A stretch of 64,000 nt of DNA from NCBI RefSeq assembly GCF_012222965.1, contig NZ_CP038241.1:1364001-1428000 (forward strand). The letters run 5' to 3'. This DNA is from Allofrancisella inopinata (lineage in GTDB: Bacteria > Pseudomonadota > Gammaproteobacteria > Francisellales > Francisellaceae). This document shows positions 27,981 to 36,327 of the stretch, piece by piece. Numbering within the stretch: the stretch's first letter is position 1; each line of letters begins with the position of its first letter. The notes beneath the pieces are model-generated. The model did no database searches and was not told where the DNA came from. It was given only the letters and a program-made list of their open reading frames with translations. The translations under genes and the position numbers were made by a program.

Positions 27981-30199
27981 TTATTTTCTCCTAACATTTT
28001 TTTTAGAGATGATAGGATGCTAAAACATCCAAAATGTAACGCATATTTTTGAACTTCTGGGCCTCTATAAGCAATTTTTAATTTATTATAGTAATTTAGA
28101 TTGTTATACCTAGTATTACATTCAAGAATAGTCGAACCACTATAAGGAAGCTTTTTCTTAAATTCCTCTAAGCCTTTCATTTCTACATAAATAAGTTCTT
28201 CTGATTCGTCAGTTACATCACTAATATATGGTGCAACTAGTTTCCCTAACTCTCCATCTGTCAGATAGTCTATTATTTTTATATTCAATTTACTTTTACT
28301 TACAAAATCTAGTAATCTGGTTTTACTATCTCTTCCATCATTAGAAACTGTATGTTTATCTAAATGCCTATTAACTTTACTTATAATACTTTGTAATTGA
28401 AATTCTTTTGACACTAGGAAAGAAAGCTTTACATCAATGTATGGGTAGCTCCACCTGTATGCAACCTCTACTTCAGATGCTGAAATTATTCTATCGATAT
28501 CATCTGCTATATCTGCTTCAATAACTCCCAATAATTTCCATGTAAGACTTTTTTTCTCTATTAAAAACTTTTGCTCTTCTAAATATGGTATTACATATTT
28601 TTCAAACATTGGTTGATTTTCACTAGGAGGACCAGGTAACATAAAAACGACCCTGTTATTAATATTAATTTTGCATCCAGCTGCGGTGCCATTTGGGTTT
28701 TCTAGTATTTCTGCACCTTTTGGGAAAAATGCTTGCTGCTTATTTACATCATGCACTGAAATATTAAATCTTTTAAATCTATCACAAACAAGTTTCCAAT
28801 TTTTTTCATCAAAAACCAGCTCCTTACCAGTTGCGCCTGCTACAGCATCTCTTGTCTTATCATCAGAAGTTGGACCTAATCCTCCTGTAATTATTACACA
28901 ATCACTACTATTTAAACCAAACTCAATTGCTAACTTAATATCTCTTTGGTTATCAGAAACTAACTGATGTCCTTTGACACTACCTCCTAAGGAGGTGATC
29001 TTTTGTGAAAAATATTGTGCATTTGTATCTAGCCTATCGCCATTGACTAATTCAGAACCCGTGGAAATAATTGAAATGACTTTGCTACTTAGTGGAGAAT
29101 CTACCAGGTCAATTATTCTATCAGCCATCTCTTTAGTAGATGTGTTTCCTCCCATATCATAAGTTAAATATTTACCCTCTTTTATTACTTCTTTTATGGC
29201 TTTTTTAATTTTTTCTGATTGTGATGTATAATTATAGCTCTCTAATAACATAGCTATAGTCAAGAATATAGCGCAAGGGTTTGCTATATTTTTTCCTGAT
29301 AATCTAGGAGCGCTTCCATGTACAGGCTCAAAATAGGCGCCTTTACTACCATAATTACCACTTGGAGCAAAACCTAATCCTCCCATAACAGCTGCTCCAA
29401 CATCTGAAAGGATGTCCCCAAACATATTTTCAGCAACTATTACACCAAAATTTTCTGGCCGACGCACTAGCCACAAGCCAACAGCATCAACATTTAAAAT
29501 TTCAGCCTCTATATTTCTATAATCTGATGAAATCTTATCAAAAATAGTTTTCACAAAATACGAACTATGTCGCATTACATTTGGTTTATCTGCCAAGGTA
29601 ACTTTATTAAGACCATGCCTGCTTGCATACTCAAAAGCAAATTTAAATAACCTTTCTAATCCAAATTTAGTTTGTAGTCTCAATGTAGCACAAGCCTCGT
29701 CAGGGGTTATATTTTGCCACTTACTATTACTAGACACTATAGACTTAATCTCATTAGGTAAATACCCATAATCTAACCCTGAATATAACCCTTCTGTGTT
29801 TTCTCTTATTACAGCTAAATTAAAATCTTTAGATCTATCATTTATATTAAATATAGGTCTGACATTAGCAAAAAGATCTAAAGTCTGTCTAAGTTGAATA
29901 ACTGGAGAAATATACATAGGAGGGTTATCAATTAAATAACTTGGGAGCTCTGATATTGCTTGTTTATATGGTTTACTTGTAATTGCTCCTAGTAATGTGG
30001 CATCACTTTCATTTATGATCTCCCATGTTTTTTGAGGAACAGGGTTGCCTTCCTTTCTCCAACACTCCCAGCCTATTTCTCCATAAATAAAGTCAAAATC
30101 TAGTGATAATGCTCCAAACACAGGTATAGCCGCCGAAACCACTTCCTGGCCCACCCCATCACCAGGTAATATAGCTATTTTTCTCAAAGAGTTACTCAC
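27977..30199 (-). CDS. Isopropylmalate/isocitrate dehydrogenase-like domain fused to a CinA N-terminal-like domain
   Basis: This 740-residue protein is a two-enzyme fusion. Residues 1-368 form a beta-decarboxylating dehydrogenase: substrate arginines in LRQTLDLFANVRP (103-115), RENTEG (132-137), catalytic lysine K205 in ADKPNV, metal aspartates D262 and D266 in GDILSD, and the NAD loop HGSAP (294-298). From about residue 372 comes a CinA/MoaB-type domain with STGSELVNGDRLDTN (379-393), ITGGLGPTSDDKTRD (437-451) and MLPGPPSE, as in COG1058 ADP-ribose pyrophosphatases. The C-terminal amidohydrolase of full CinA is not recognisable. It overlaps both neighbours by 4-8 bases. Active-site residues look intact; the substrate is unknown. 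Confidence 0.82.
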   Translation of the reverse strand: MSNSLRKIAILPGDGVGQEVVSAAIPVFGALSLDFDFIYGEIGWECWRKEGNPVPQKTWEIINESDATLLGAITSKPYKQAISELPSYLIDNPPMYISPVIQLRQTLDLFANVRPIFNINDRSKDFNLAVIRENTEGLYSGLDYGYLPNEIKSIVSSNSKWQNITPDEACATLRLQTKFGLERLFKFAFEYASRHGLNKVTLADKPNVMRHSSYFVKTIFDKISSDYRNIEAEILNVDAVGLWLVRRPENFGVIVAENMFGDILSDVGAAVMGGLGFAPSGNYGSKGAYFEPVHGSAPRLSGKNIANPCAIFLTIAMLLESYNYTSQSEKIKKAIKEVIKEGKYLTYDMGGNTSTKEMADRIIDLVDSPLSSKVISIISTGSELVNGDRLDTNAQYFSQKITSLGGSVKGHQLVSDNQRDIKLAIEFGLNSSDCVIITGGLGPTSDDKTRDAVAGATGKELVFDEKNWKLVCDRFKRFNISVHDVNKQQAFFPKGAEILENPNGTAAGCKININNRVVFMLPGPPSENQPMFEKYVIPYLEEQKFLIEKKSLTWKLLGVIEADIADDIDRIISASEVEVAYRWSYPYIDVKLSFLVSKEFQLQSIISKVNRHLDKHTVSNDGRDSKTRLLDFVSKSKLNIKIIDYLTDGELGKLVAPYISDVTDESEELIYVEMKGLEEFKKKLPYSGSTILECNTRYNNLNYYNKLKIAYRGPEVQKYALHFGCFSILSSLKKMLGENK

Positions 30200-30899
30200 A
30201 ACACCACTCCTTTATAGTTTTGTCTAATTCATTCAGCATAAAATCAAGATTATCTTGAAATAGTCTCATACTTGCATTTGGTACAATTACCTGTTTATCT
30301 GTAGGCAATTTAACGTTATTTGGTGTTGCTAACTGAGATTTCTCTCCAATATATACCTTAGTATTTTTTGGCACCTTTTCTAAAACTGATAAGTTAGCTT
30401 GTAATATCAAATTAAACCCTAGTTGCATGCGCTCAATAGCTTCTATTTTCTCCATCTTACTTAATTTATAATTAATAACATAATCATCTAAGTTAGCTGC
30501 TATTTTCTCTTTAGCTATCAATGCGCTAGTTAAGTCAGCTTTATCCAAATAATCTAATATTTTACTTATCTTGGATTTTAACCTTTCATCAGCAATGGAT
30601 GGCGAAGAAAATAATATAACTTTTTTATCATCAAGGATTCCCTCATCAAATACAGTTTGAATAAGCGTTCCACCCAGAGCAAAACCCATAAAAATATCAT
30701 ATTCATTCTTATTTAGCTTTAACCAACCTAAAAAATTATTCTTTGCCTGCTTTAATGAATCACAACCATAACAAAAGATTAAGGGATCTATTGCTTTAAA
30801 CTTTAATTTTTGATTTGATAATTTATCAAATGGCTTCATGAGATAAACATGATCTTTCCATCTAGCTAGTATAGGCCCTAGGACAGCTACTTTTTTCAT
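30192..30899 (-). CDS. Alpha/beta-hydrolase-like protein with alanine at the nucleophile position
   Basis: I do not recognise a named family for this 235-residue protein. Its start (KKVAVLGPILARW) and the segment YDIFMGFALGGTLIQ (about residues 68-81) resemble an alpha/beta-hydrolase strand and nucleophile elbow, G-x-S-x-G-G. The serine is replaced by A74, and no obvious catalytic histidine follows near the C-terminus. It could be a non-catalytic partner, a ligand-binding protein or an unrelated fold. It overlaps the aldolase gene by 38 bases and the fusion gene by 8, so it is an integral part of the operon. Confidence 0.5.
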   Translation of the reverse strand: MKKVAVLGPILARWKDHVYLMKPFDKLSNQKLKFKAIDPLIFCYGCDSLKQAKNNFLGWLKLNKNEYDIFMGFALGGTLIQTVFDEGILDDKKVILFSSPSIADERLKSKISKILDYLDKADLTSALIAKEKIAANLDDYVINYKLSKMEKIEAIERMQLGFNLILQANLSVLEKVPKNTKVYIGEKSQLATPNNVKLPTDKQVIVPNASMRLFQDNLDFMLNELDKTIKEWCCE

Positions 30900-31848
30900 A
30901 TATTTTCCTCTGCATAACTAAATTTAATTCTCTATATTTATTCTGAAAATTAGAGTAGTCATACCCTACAAGCGCCTTTCTTTGGTCAGCTGAGAAGTTT
31001 AATGCTGCAGCTATAATATCTGATGAGGAAAATACTAAATTTGATTTTTCTACGTTTTCAGAAAAATAATCTGCTAGCTCTAATATAGGCCCAAGATCAT
31101 ATTTAAATAACCCATGTTTTATTAAATATGCTATCCAATACTCTGTCTGTAAATTTCCTGAACCTTTACCCATACCCCTAATAGAGGTGTCAAAATACGT
31201 TGCCCCAGCATCTAGTGCGGATATTGAATTAGCAACAGCTAAACTAAGGTTGTTATGAGGGTGAAACCCTATTTCTATATCTATATTTTTAATTACGCTA
31301 CTAACAAGTTTAGATATTTGAGTAGGTAGCAAACTTCCATTAGAATCTGCTAAATATACTAATTCAACATTTTCTTTTTTTAGCTTTTCTATAAAAAATA
31401 AAATATCATTTATATTATGTTGACTTATACGAGTCAAATTAACACAATTTTTAATACCCAGATTGTTGCTTTCTTTTATATATTCGATTGAATTTCCCGG
31501 GTTATCGATAGGAACACAACATCTTAAAAAATCAATCCCATTATCTTTCATTCTTCCTAATTCTGATATATCAACATTTCTAGGATGATACATCATTACC
31601 AATTTAGCTAATTGAGATACTTCTCTTACTCGCTTAATATAATGATCACTTCCAAGTCCACATTTCCCTATGTTATTAATCTTCTTGAAAGATCCATTTC
31701 TATAGCCTACTTCTATATAATCTATCCCAGCTAGAGAAAGCTTTTTTACCACCATATTAATTAAGCTATCAGGAAAATTGAAGTTAACTCTATATCCACC
31801 ATCTCTGAGTGTTACGTCAATAATCTTTATGTTTTTTATACCTTCCAT
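30862..31848 (-). CDS. DRE-TIM metallolyase (HMG-CoA lyase / 4-hydroxy-2-oxovalerate aldolase / isopropylmalate synthase-like)
   Basis: The 328-residue TIM-barrel protein carries the family signature DVTLRDGGYRVN (residues 11-22), including catalytic R15 and metal-binding D16. The metal-binding histidines are H196 and H198 in GFHPHNNLSLAVANS. A loop GMGKGSGNLQTE resembles the GxGxGxGN motif of 4-hydroxy-2-oxovalerate aldolases. These enzymes make or break C-C bonds next to a 2-oxoacid. It is the first gene of the operon, with AGGGGAAGG before its ATG. Paired with the isopropylmalate-dehydrogenase-like protein it may extend a 2-oxoacid chain; that is inference. Confidence 0.78.
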   Translation of the reverse strand: MEGIKNIKIIDVTLRDGGYRVNFNFPDSLINMVVKKLSLAGIDYIEVGYRNGSFKKINNIGKCGLGSDHYIKRVREVSQLAKLVMMYHPRNVDISELGRMKDNGIDFLRCCVPIDNPGNSIEYIKESNNLGIKNCVNLTRISQHNINDILFFIEKLKKENVELVYLADSNGSLLPTQISKLVSSVIKNIDIEIGFHPHNNLSLAVANSISALDAGATYFDTSIRGMGKGSGNLQTEYWIAYLIKHGLFKYDLGPILELADYFSENVEKSNLVFSSSDIIAAALNFSADQRKALVGYDYSNFQNKYRELNLVMQRKIYEKSSCPRAYTS

Positions 31849-32073
31849 TGTCCTTCCCCTTACACTTATACAATTTCTGGGTAATTTAGATCTTATGGAT
31901 ATTTAAACTATAAGATTGTTTTGATCTACCAAATTTTGTTTCGATCATTACTACTAATAATCTGAATGATCCTGAAGCATCTATTATTATAATGGTCTAT
32001 TAATAATTCATTTCCAAATTTTTTATACAGCACTTTAGCTATATTTAGTTATTTTTTCATTAAGTAAATGTCT

Positions 32074-32145
32074 AAGCTGGAATTAGATGGATGATAACAA
32101 GAGAAAAATATATAGTATACGTATAGTAAATGAGCATTTTAAAGA
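32074..32145 (+). repeat. Degenerate internal fragment of the 141-bp MITE
   Basis: The stretch matches the interior of the element at 12127-12210 (AAGCTGGAATTAGATGG and later GTAAATGAGCATTTT), in the same orientation, but both terminal repeats are missing and parts are deleted. It lies between the start of the six-gene operon and the second Cys-His-Asp gene. The rest of the 310-base gap 31849-32158 is AT-rich and must contain the operon promoter, which I cannot place with confidence. Confidence 0.6.
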
Positions 32146-32158
32146 TACAATCTGAGAG

Positions 32159-33502
32159 CTAAAACCAATCTGGTTTATATTTTAAATATTCAGTTTTTTC
32201 GTATAACCTATTTTTGTCAAAACCATTTTCTGAGTAATTCATCGGTAGGATTGTACGAGTAACATAGTCTCTCAAATCATCGTAAGTAATTTTTTCTTCA
32301 CTTTTAGTAAGTATATTTTTTAAATCAATAAATCTTTGGCTATTTAATAAACTTAATGCTTTATTTCCTGACTTTGTTTGTATTGAATAGGAATAATTAT
32401 CGTTATTCTTTATAGTTCTTTCTGATAAACATATGGCTAATATATTTGATAGATGGCCCTCAATAATATTTAACTGGAAAGATCTACTCTTATTTTGCTC
32501 ATAAAAAATTTTATATTTAATCAGGTGGTCTTTCTTTGATTCAGATGAAAAGTAGTTCATCCAAAAACTAGTTGCTGCTATAAGCTCTTTAACAAAAAAA
32601 TACATTAAATCTACTTGAATTTTTTTGTAGTTTAAAGTAATGGGAGTATAATTCAGATCGTTGAACTTACCCATTTGAGTGTATGGTTTATTATCATAAA
32701 TAGTATTTTCATTATTCATGTATCTACCTATTGATGATTGCCGCATTGAATTTCTATAATCGATTTGCGATAAAAATAAAGAGCTATTTAATAATTCATC
32801 TATAAGAGGAGAAAAAGCATCTAAAAAACGGTTTCTATACTCTTGGTCTTGGTTATGTAGCTTGATGCCTCTTTCGTTATCATTTATCACTTTAGTTGTA
32901 TCTTCCAGGTAAACTAGATCTTGTTTGCCAAAGAGACTATTGTTTAGGGGTTGTAGTTTGCTTACTTTGGAAGAAATTTTTCCCAAAATAGTATTATCAA
33001 TTTTACATCCTAGCTTGATCCAACCATCGAGTATCCATACATCATAAGGCTTATTAGCTATAGACGTTATCCAATTAGGAAAACTAACTTTTTTATCCAT
33101 TGCAAGTTTGCTTAGAGATTCATGTATATCTTTCGTATACTGCTCAGGATATAAAATATTAAAATGGTGGGTCCACTCATTTATTCTTACAATGTCACAA
33201 CGATAATTATTTAAATTTGGAATATTTATAAGTTTGAATAAGGTGAGTATTACTTTTGATTGTTCTGTGCAATCTCCTACTCCACATAGTAAACTTGAAA
33301 GAGCTGATAATTCTTTACGTATGACTAGTGGTGTATTCCAAGAACAGGAAGGAGCATTAATTTGCACTTGAGTCTGGTGAATCGGATTATCATTATTTTC
33401 CACTAGAAAAAATGGTAGGTTTGTAGAGTACGGGATAAACTTGCGAACTTTACAAACAATAAGATTACACAATTCACTTAATTCTTTTTCTGATAATGAC
33501 AT
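32159..33502 (-). CDS. Unknown protein with transglutaminase/papain-like Cys-His-Asp pattern (paralogue 2)
   Basis: This 447-residue protein is a diverged paralogue of the one at 10685-12004. The conserved points are GVGDCTEQSKV with C78, WTHHFNILYP with H112/H113, and DVWILDGW with D154/D159. The C-terminal blocks TKSGNKALSLL and ITYDDLRDYV match TKTGNGALELL and ISYNDLRNFV. Spacing Cys-34-His and His-46-Asp is close to paralogue 1 (36 and 43). No signal peptide or membrane segment is seen. It lies alone between the six-gene operon and an IS256-family element, in accessory DNA. Enzymatic function is inferred only from the residue pattern. Confidence 0.55.
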   Translation of the reverse strand: MSLSEKELSELCNLIVCKVRKFIPYSTNLPFFLVENNDNPIHQTQVQINAPSCSWNTPLVIRKELSALSSLLCGVGDCTEQSKVILTLFKLINIPNLNNYRCDIVRINEWTHHFNILYPEQYTKDIHESLSKLAMDKKVSFPNWITSIANKPYDVWILDGWIKLGCKIDNTILGKISSKVSKLQPLNNSLFGKQDLVYLEDTTKVINDNERGIKLHNQDQEYRNRFLDAFSPLIDELLNSSLFLSQIDYRNSMRQSSIGRYMNNENTIYDNKPYTQMGKFNDLNYTPITLNYKKIQVDLMYFFVKELIAATSFWMNYFSSESKKDHLIKYKIFYEQNKSRSFQLNIIEGHLSNILAICLSERTIKNNDNYSYSIQTKSGNKALSLLNSQRFIDLKNILTKSEEKITYDDLRDYVTRTILPMNYSENGFDKNRLYEKTEYLKYKPDWF

Positions 33503-33699
33503 TTTCTTTTGAGTCCTTGTATAATTAATATTTTATAGATACATAGTTATTTGATCTACTCATTAAATGCTTCTAGCTTACTTAATTCCTAGTTTTGTTA
33601 CAATTATCAGAAATTCTTACGTCTTATCAAAATTACTGCCGCCCTTAGGAAAGTAATAATATGTGTTGGAATTGGTATAACTGCTTTTTAAGAAAATTT

Positions 33700-35039
33700 G
33701 AGCCTTTCCACTTAACTGTGTAAATTCAGTTACATGAATCTCTGGATTCTATCCTCAAACTCAATAGCGAAATAAGGCATAGCCTCATTCCAATATCTGA
33801 CAGGCATAGACCATTTTTTAGTCAAATAATCTATAGCCAAGTACAAAGATTTGAAAACAGAGTCATCCTTAGGAAACAGCTTTTTATTTTTAATAACTTT
33901 CCTAAACTGACTATTAAGCGATTCTATCGCATTAGTAGTATAAATAACTTTACGAATTTTTGGTGGGTATTGCAAGAATACGGTTAAATTATCCCAGTTA
34001 TTTGTCCATGATTTTGAAATTAAAGGATATTTAGCGTCATACTTATTTGCAAAGTTATCAAGTTCAGATTGAGCTATTTCAATGGTATCAGCATCATATA
34101 TTTTCTTTAACTCTCTAGCTACCTCTTTTTTGTCTTTATATGGCACATACTTAAGACTATTACGAATTTGATGAACCATACAAAGCTGATGCTTTGTCTC
34201 AGGGTATATAGCTTGTATAGCATCAGACATACCTTTTAAATTATCAGTACATGCTATAAATATATCCTGTAAGCCTCTATTCTTTAATTCAGTAAATACT
34301 CCTAGCCAATATTTAGCACCTTCATTTTGACTGATCCAAAGACCTAATACATCCTTATGACCAGTTAACGATATGCCAAGAGCCACATACACAGCTTTAT
34401 TAATAATATGCTTGTCTTCTCTAACTTTAACGACTATACAGTCAAAAAACACTATTGGATAAACTGACTCTAAAGGTCTATTTTGCCATGCTTTAACATC
34501 ATCAATAATAGCTTCTGTAACATCACTTATAAAGCTTGTACTTATCTTTGTATCATATAACTCAAATAACTGTTGTTGGATATCTGTAGTACTCATACCT
34601 TTAGCATACAAAGATATTATTTTTTGGTCTAATCCATTTATCTTTGTTACTCTTTTGGGAACTATTTGAGGCTCAAAGTTACTATCTCTATCTCTAGGAA
34701 TTGATATATCTATATTACCAGTATCCGTAGATAAACTTTTATTACTATAGCCATTTCTAGCATTTGAAGAGTTACTGCGTTGATGCTTTGAGTAGCCAAG
34801 ATGACTATTCATTTCTGTATCTAGTGCTTTTTCTAATAATCGTTTTGTTAGTTGCTTTAGCAAACCATCTTTCTCAAACATTTGATTAACATCAACACCT
34901 GAATCTATTATTTGATCTGCAATAACTGAGTAAATATCTTCTGACTTCTTATTCTTAGACATCGTTTCTATCCTTAATATTTTGCTAGATATAATCTAGC
35001 AGGTTAATTAAGAATTTACACATTTATTTGGAAAGTCCC
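33700..35039 (-). mobile_element. Complete IS256-family insertion sequence, copy 1 (1340 bp, 8-bp target duplication)
   Basis: The imperfect terminal inverted repeats share CTTTCCA and TGTGTAAATTC: the left end starts GAGCCTTTCC at 33700, and the right end read backwards starts GGGACTTTCC at 35039. The exact 8-base direct repeat GAAAATTT flanks it (33692-33699 and 35040-35047), the duplication expected of this family. The transposase inside is full length, so the copy may be active. A nearly identical but broken copy lies at 45545-46882 in the same orientation. Confidence 0.92.
33730..34962 (-). CDS. IS256-family transposase (mutator type)
   Basis: The 410-residue DDE transposase has catalytic residues D174 (FFDCIVVKV), D240 (ACTDNLKGM) and E347 (NAIESLNSQFRK). 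CxxH (CMVH) precedes the third acid by the usual distance. The N-terminal helix-turn-helix region binds the element ends. Compared with copy 2 it has one more A in the run after the D174 motif and one more G near residue 112, which keep it in frame. Confidence 0.95.
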   Translation of the reverse strand: MSKNKKSEDIYSVIADQIIDSGVDVNQMFEKDGLLKQLTKRLLEKALDTEMNSHLGYSKHQRSNSSNARNGYSNKSLSTDTGNIDISIPRDRDSNFEPQIVPKRVTKINGLDQKIISLYAKGMSTTDIQQQLFELYDTKISTSFISDVTEAIIDDVKAWQNRPLESVYPIVFFDCIVVKVREDKHIINKAVYVALGISLTGHKDVLGLWISQNEGAKYWLGVFTELKNRGLQDIFIACTDNLKGMSDAIQAIYPETKHQLCMVHQIRNSLKYVPYKDKKEVARELKKIYDADTIEIAQSELDNFANKYDAKYPLISKSWTNNWDNLTVFLQYPPKIRKVIYTTNAIESLNSQFRKVIKNKKLFPKDDSVFKSLYLAIDYLTKKWSMPVRYWNEAMPYFAIEFEDRIQRFM

Positions 35040-35072
35040 GAAAATTTACTTAAATGTGATTGTAAATTTTAA

Positions 35073-36230
35073 CTCACCTTACGTAAAAGATTGTAAGTTT
35101 TAAAAAGATATTTAGAATACTGGACATAGGAAAAAATTCTGTTTTTTAAGAAATGGACAAGGATTTACTAGATATATACACAGACTATCTTATAAGCCAA
35201 ACTAAGTATGCTACAGCCACAAAATTATCAGATATATTAGATCAAGAAGTATCACATGACAAAATAACAAGGTTTTTAAACAAGTCAGATTTAACAAGCT
35301 TAGAATTTTGGAAATATATAAAGCCTTTAGTTAGAAAACATAACAGCGAATACGATGTTCTTTGTTTGGATGATACAATTAGTGAAAAGCCAAGCACAGA
35401 TGAAAATGATATAGTCTGTTGGCATCACTCTCATGCTAAAAGTGTTCATGTAAAGGGTATTAATATAGTCTCATGTATGCTTAGTACATCAAACTTATCT
35501 ATTCCTATAGACTATGAGATAGTGAAAAAGGATGAGCGATATTATGATGAAAAAGATAAGCGGTATAAAAGAAGATCTAAAGTTACTAAAAACCAAATGT
35601 TTCAAAACATGATAAATCGAGCAGTTATTAATCATGTTAAGTTTAAATATATTTTGGCAGATAGCTGGTTTTGCTCTAAAGATAATATGAATTTCATACA
35701 TCATAGATTATCGAAGAAATTTATACTTGGTATGAAGTCAAATAGAGTTGTTGCCTTGAGTGATTATGCTAGAAAGAGTAAGGATTTTATTAAGCTCTCT
35801 GAACTTGATATTGCTGATGGAGAATCTTTAAAGATATGGCTTAAAGATATGAATTTCCCTGTGCTTTTAACAAAAAAGATTTTCATAAACGAGAACGGTA
35901 CAAAAGGAATTTTATATCTTGTAACAAATGATTTAGAAATAGATTCTAATCAGTTATACCATGACTATCAAAAAAGATGGCAAATAGAGGTTTATCATAA
36001 ATCAATTAAGCAAAATACTTCTTTATCAGCCTCACCAACTAAAGTTGAGAAAACTCAAAGAAATCATATTTTTTGCTCATTAGTAGCTTTTTGTAAACTA
36101 GAAATGCTTAAGATAAAAACTTCACTAAACCACTTCGCTCTGAAATATAAGCTATTAGTTAGATCTAACGCTATTGCTCTTAAGGAGTTATATGAAATTA
36201 GAAATTCATAACTAAAATGCGTAAGGTGAG
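35073..36230 (+). mobile_element. Complete IS4/IS701-type insertion sequence (1158 bp)
   Basis: The element is bounded by exact 11-base inverted repeats, CTCACCTTACG on the left and CGTAAGGTGAG on the right. TTTTAA lies directly outside both ends (35067-35072 and 36231-36236), so the target duplication is TTAA or the full six bases. It encodes one full-length transposase. Only 33 bases separate it from the IS256 copy, so two insertions have hit the same small intergenic spot upstream of the lpd 3' end. Confidence 0.85.
35153..36211 (+). CDS. DDE transposase of the IS4/IS701 superfamily
   Basis: The 352-residue transposase has the RNase-H-like catalytic triad D73 (VLCLDDTISEKP), D170 (YILADSWFCS) and E279 in RWQIEVYHKSIKQ, which corresponds to the YREK-type signature of this superfamily. 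The gene fills the element between its inverted repeats and appears intact. The opposite-strand ORF at 35495-35704 is a shadow. Confidence 0.88.
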   Translation: MDKDLLDIYTDYLISQTKYATATKLSDILDQEVSHDKITRFLNKSDLTSLEFWKYIKPLVRKHNSEYDVLCLDDTISEKPSTDENDIVCWHHSHAKSVHVKGINIVSCMLSTSNLSIPIDYEIVKKDERYYDEKDKRYKRRSKVTKNQMFQNMINRAVINHVKFKYILADSWFCSKDNMNFIHHRLSKKFILGMKSNRVVALSDYARKSKDFIKLSELDIADGESLKIWLKDMNFPVLLTKKIFINENGTKGILYLVTNDLEIDSNQLYHDYQKRWQIEVYHKSIKQNTSLSASPTKVEKTQRNHIFCSLVAFCKLEMLKIKTSLNHFALKYKLLVRSNAIALKELYEIRNS

Positions 36231-36252
36231 TTTTAAGTGATGTATAGCTTTT

Positions 36253-36285
36253 ACACAGAAAATAATTACTACTTTGTTTCTGTGT
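36253..36285. other. Stem-loop downstream of lpd
   Basis: ACACAGAAA (36253-36261) pairs perfectly with TTTCTGTGT (36277-36285) around a 15-base loop. It lies between the convergent ends of the transposase gene and the PDH operon. No run of T follows on either strand as in a classic intrinsic terminator, so a terminator role is only possible. Confidence 0.4.
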
Positions 36286-36327
36286 TAAGTTTCTTATTTT
36301 GGGATTGTTGCTTTTTCAAATAGGATT

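Noticed and set aside
36253-36285. Intrinsic terminator of the PDH operon
   Set aside because: The stem is good but no T-run follows on the lpd strand; listed only as a stem-loop.
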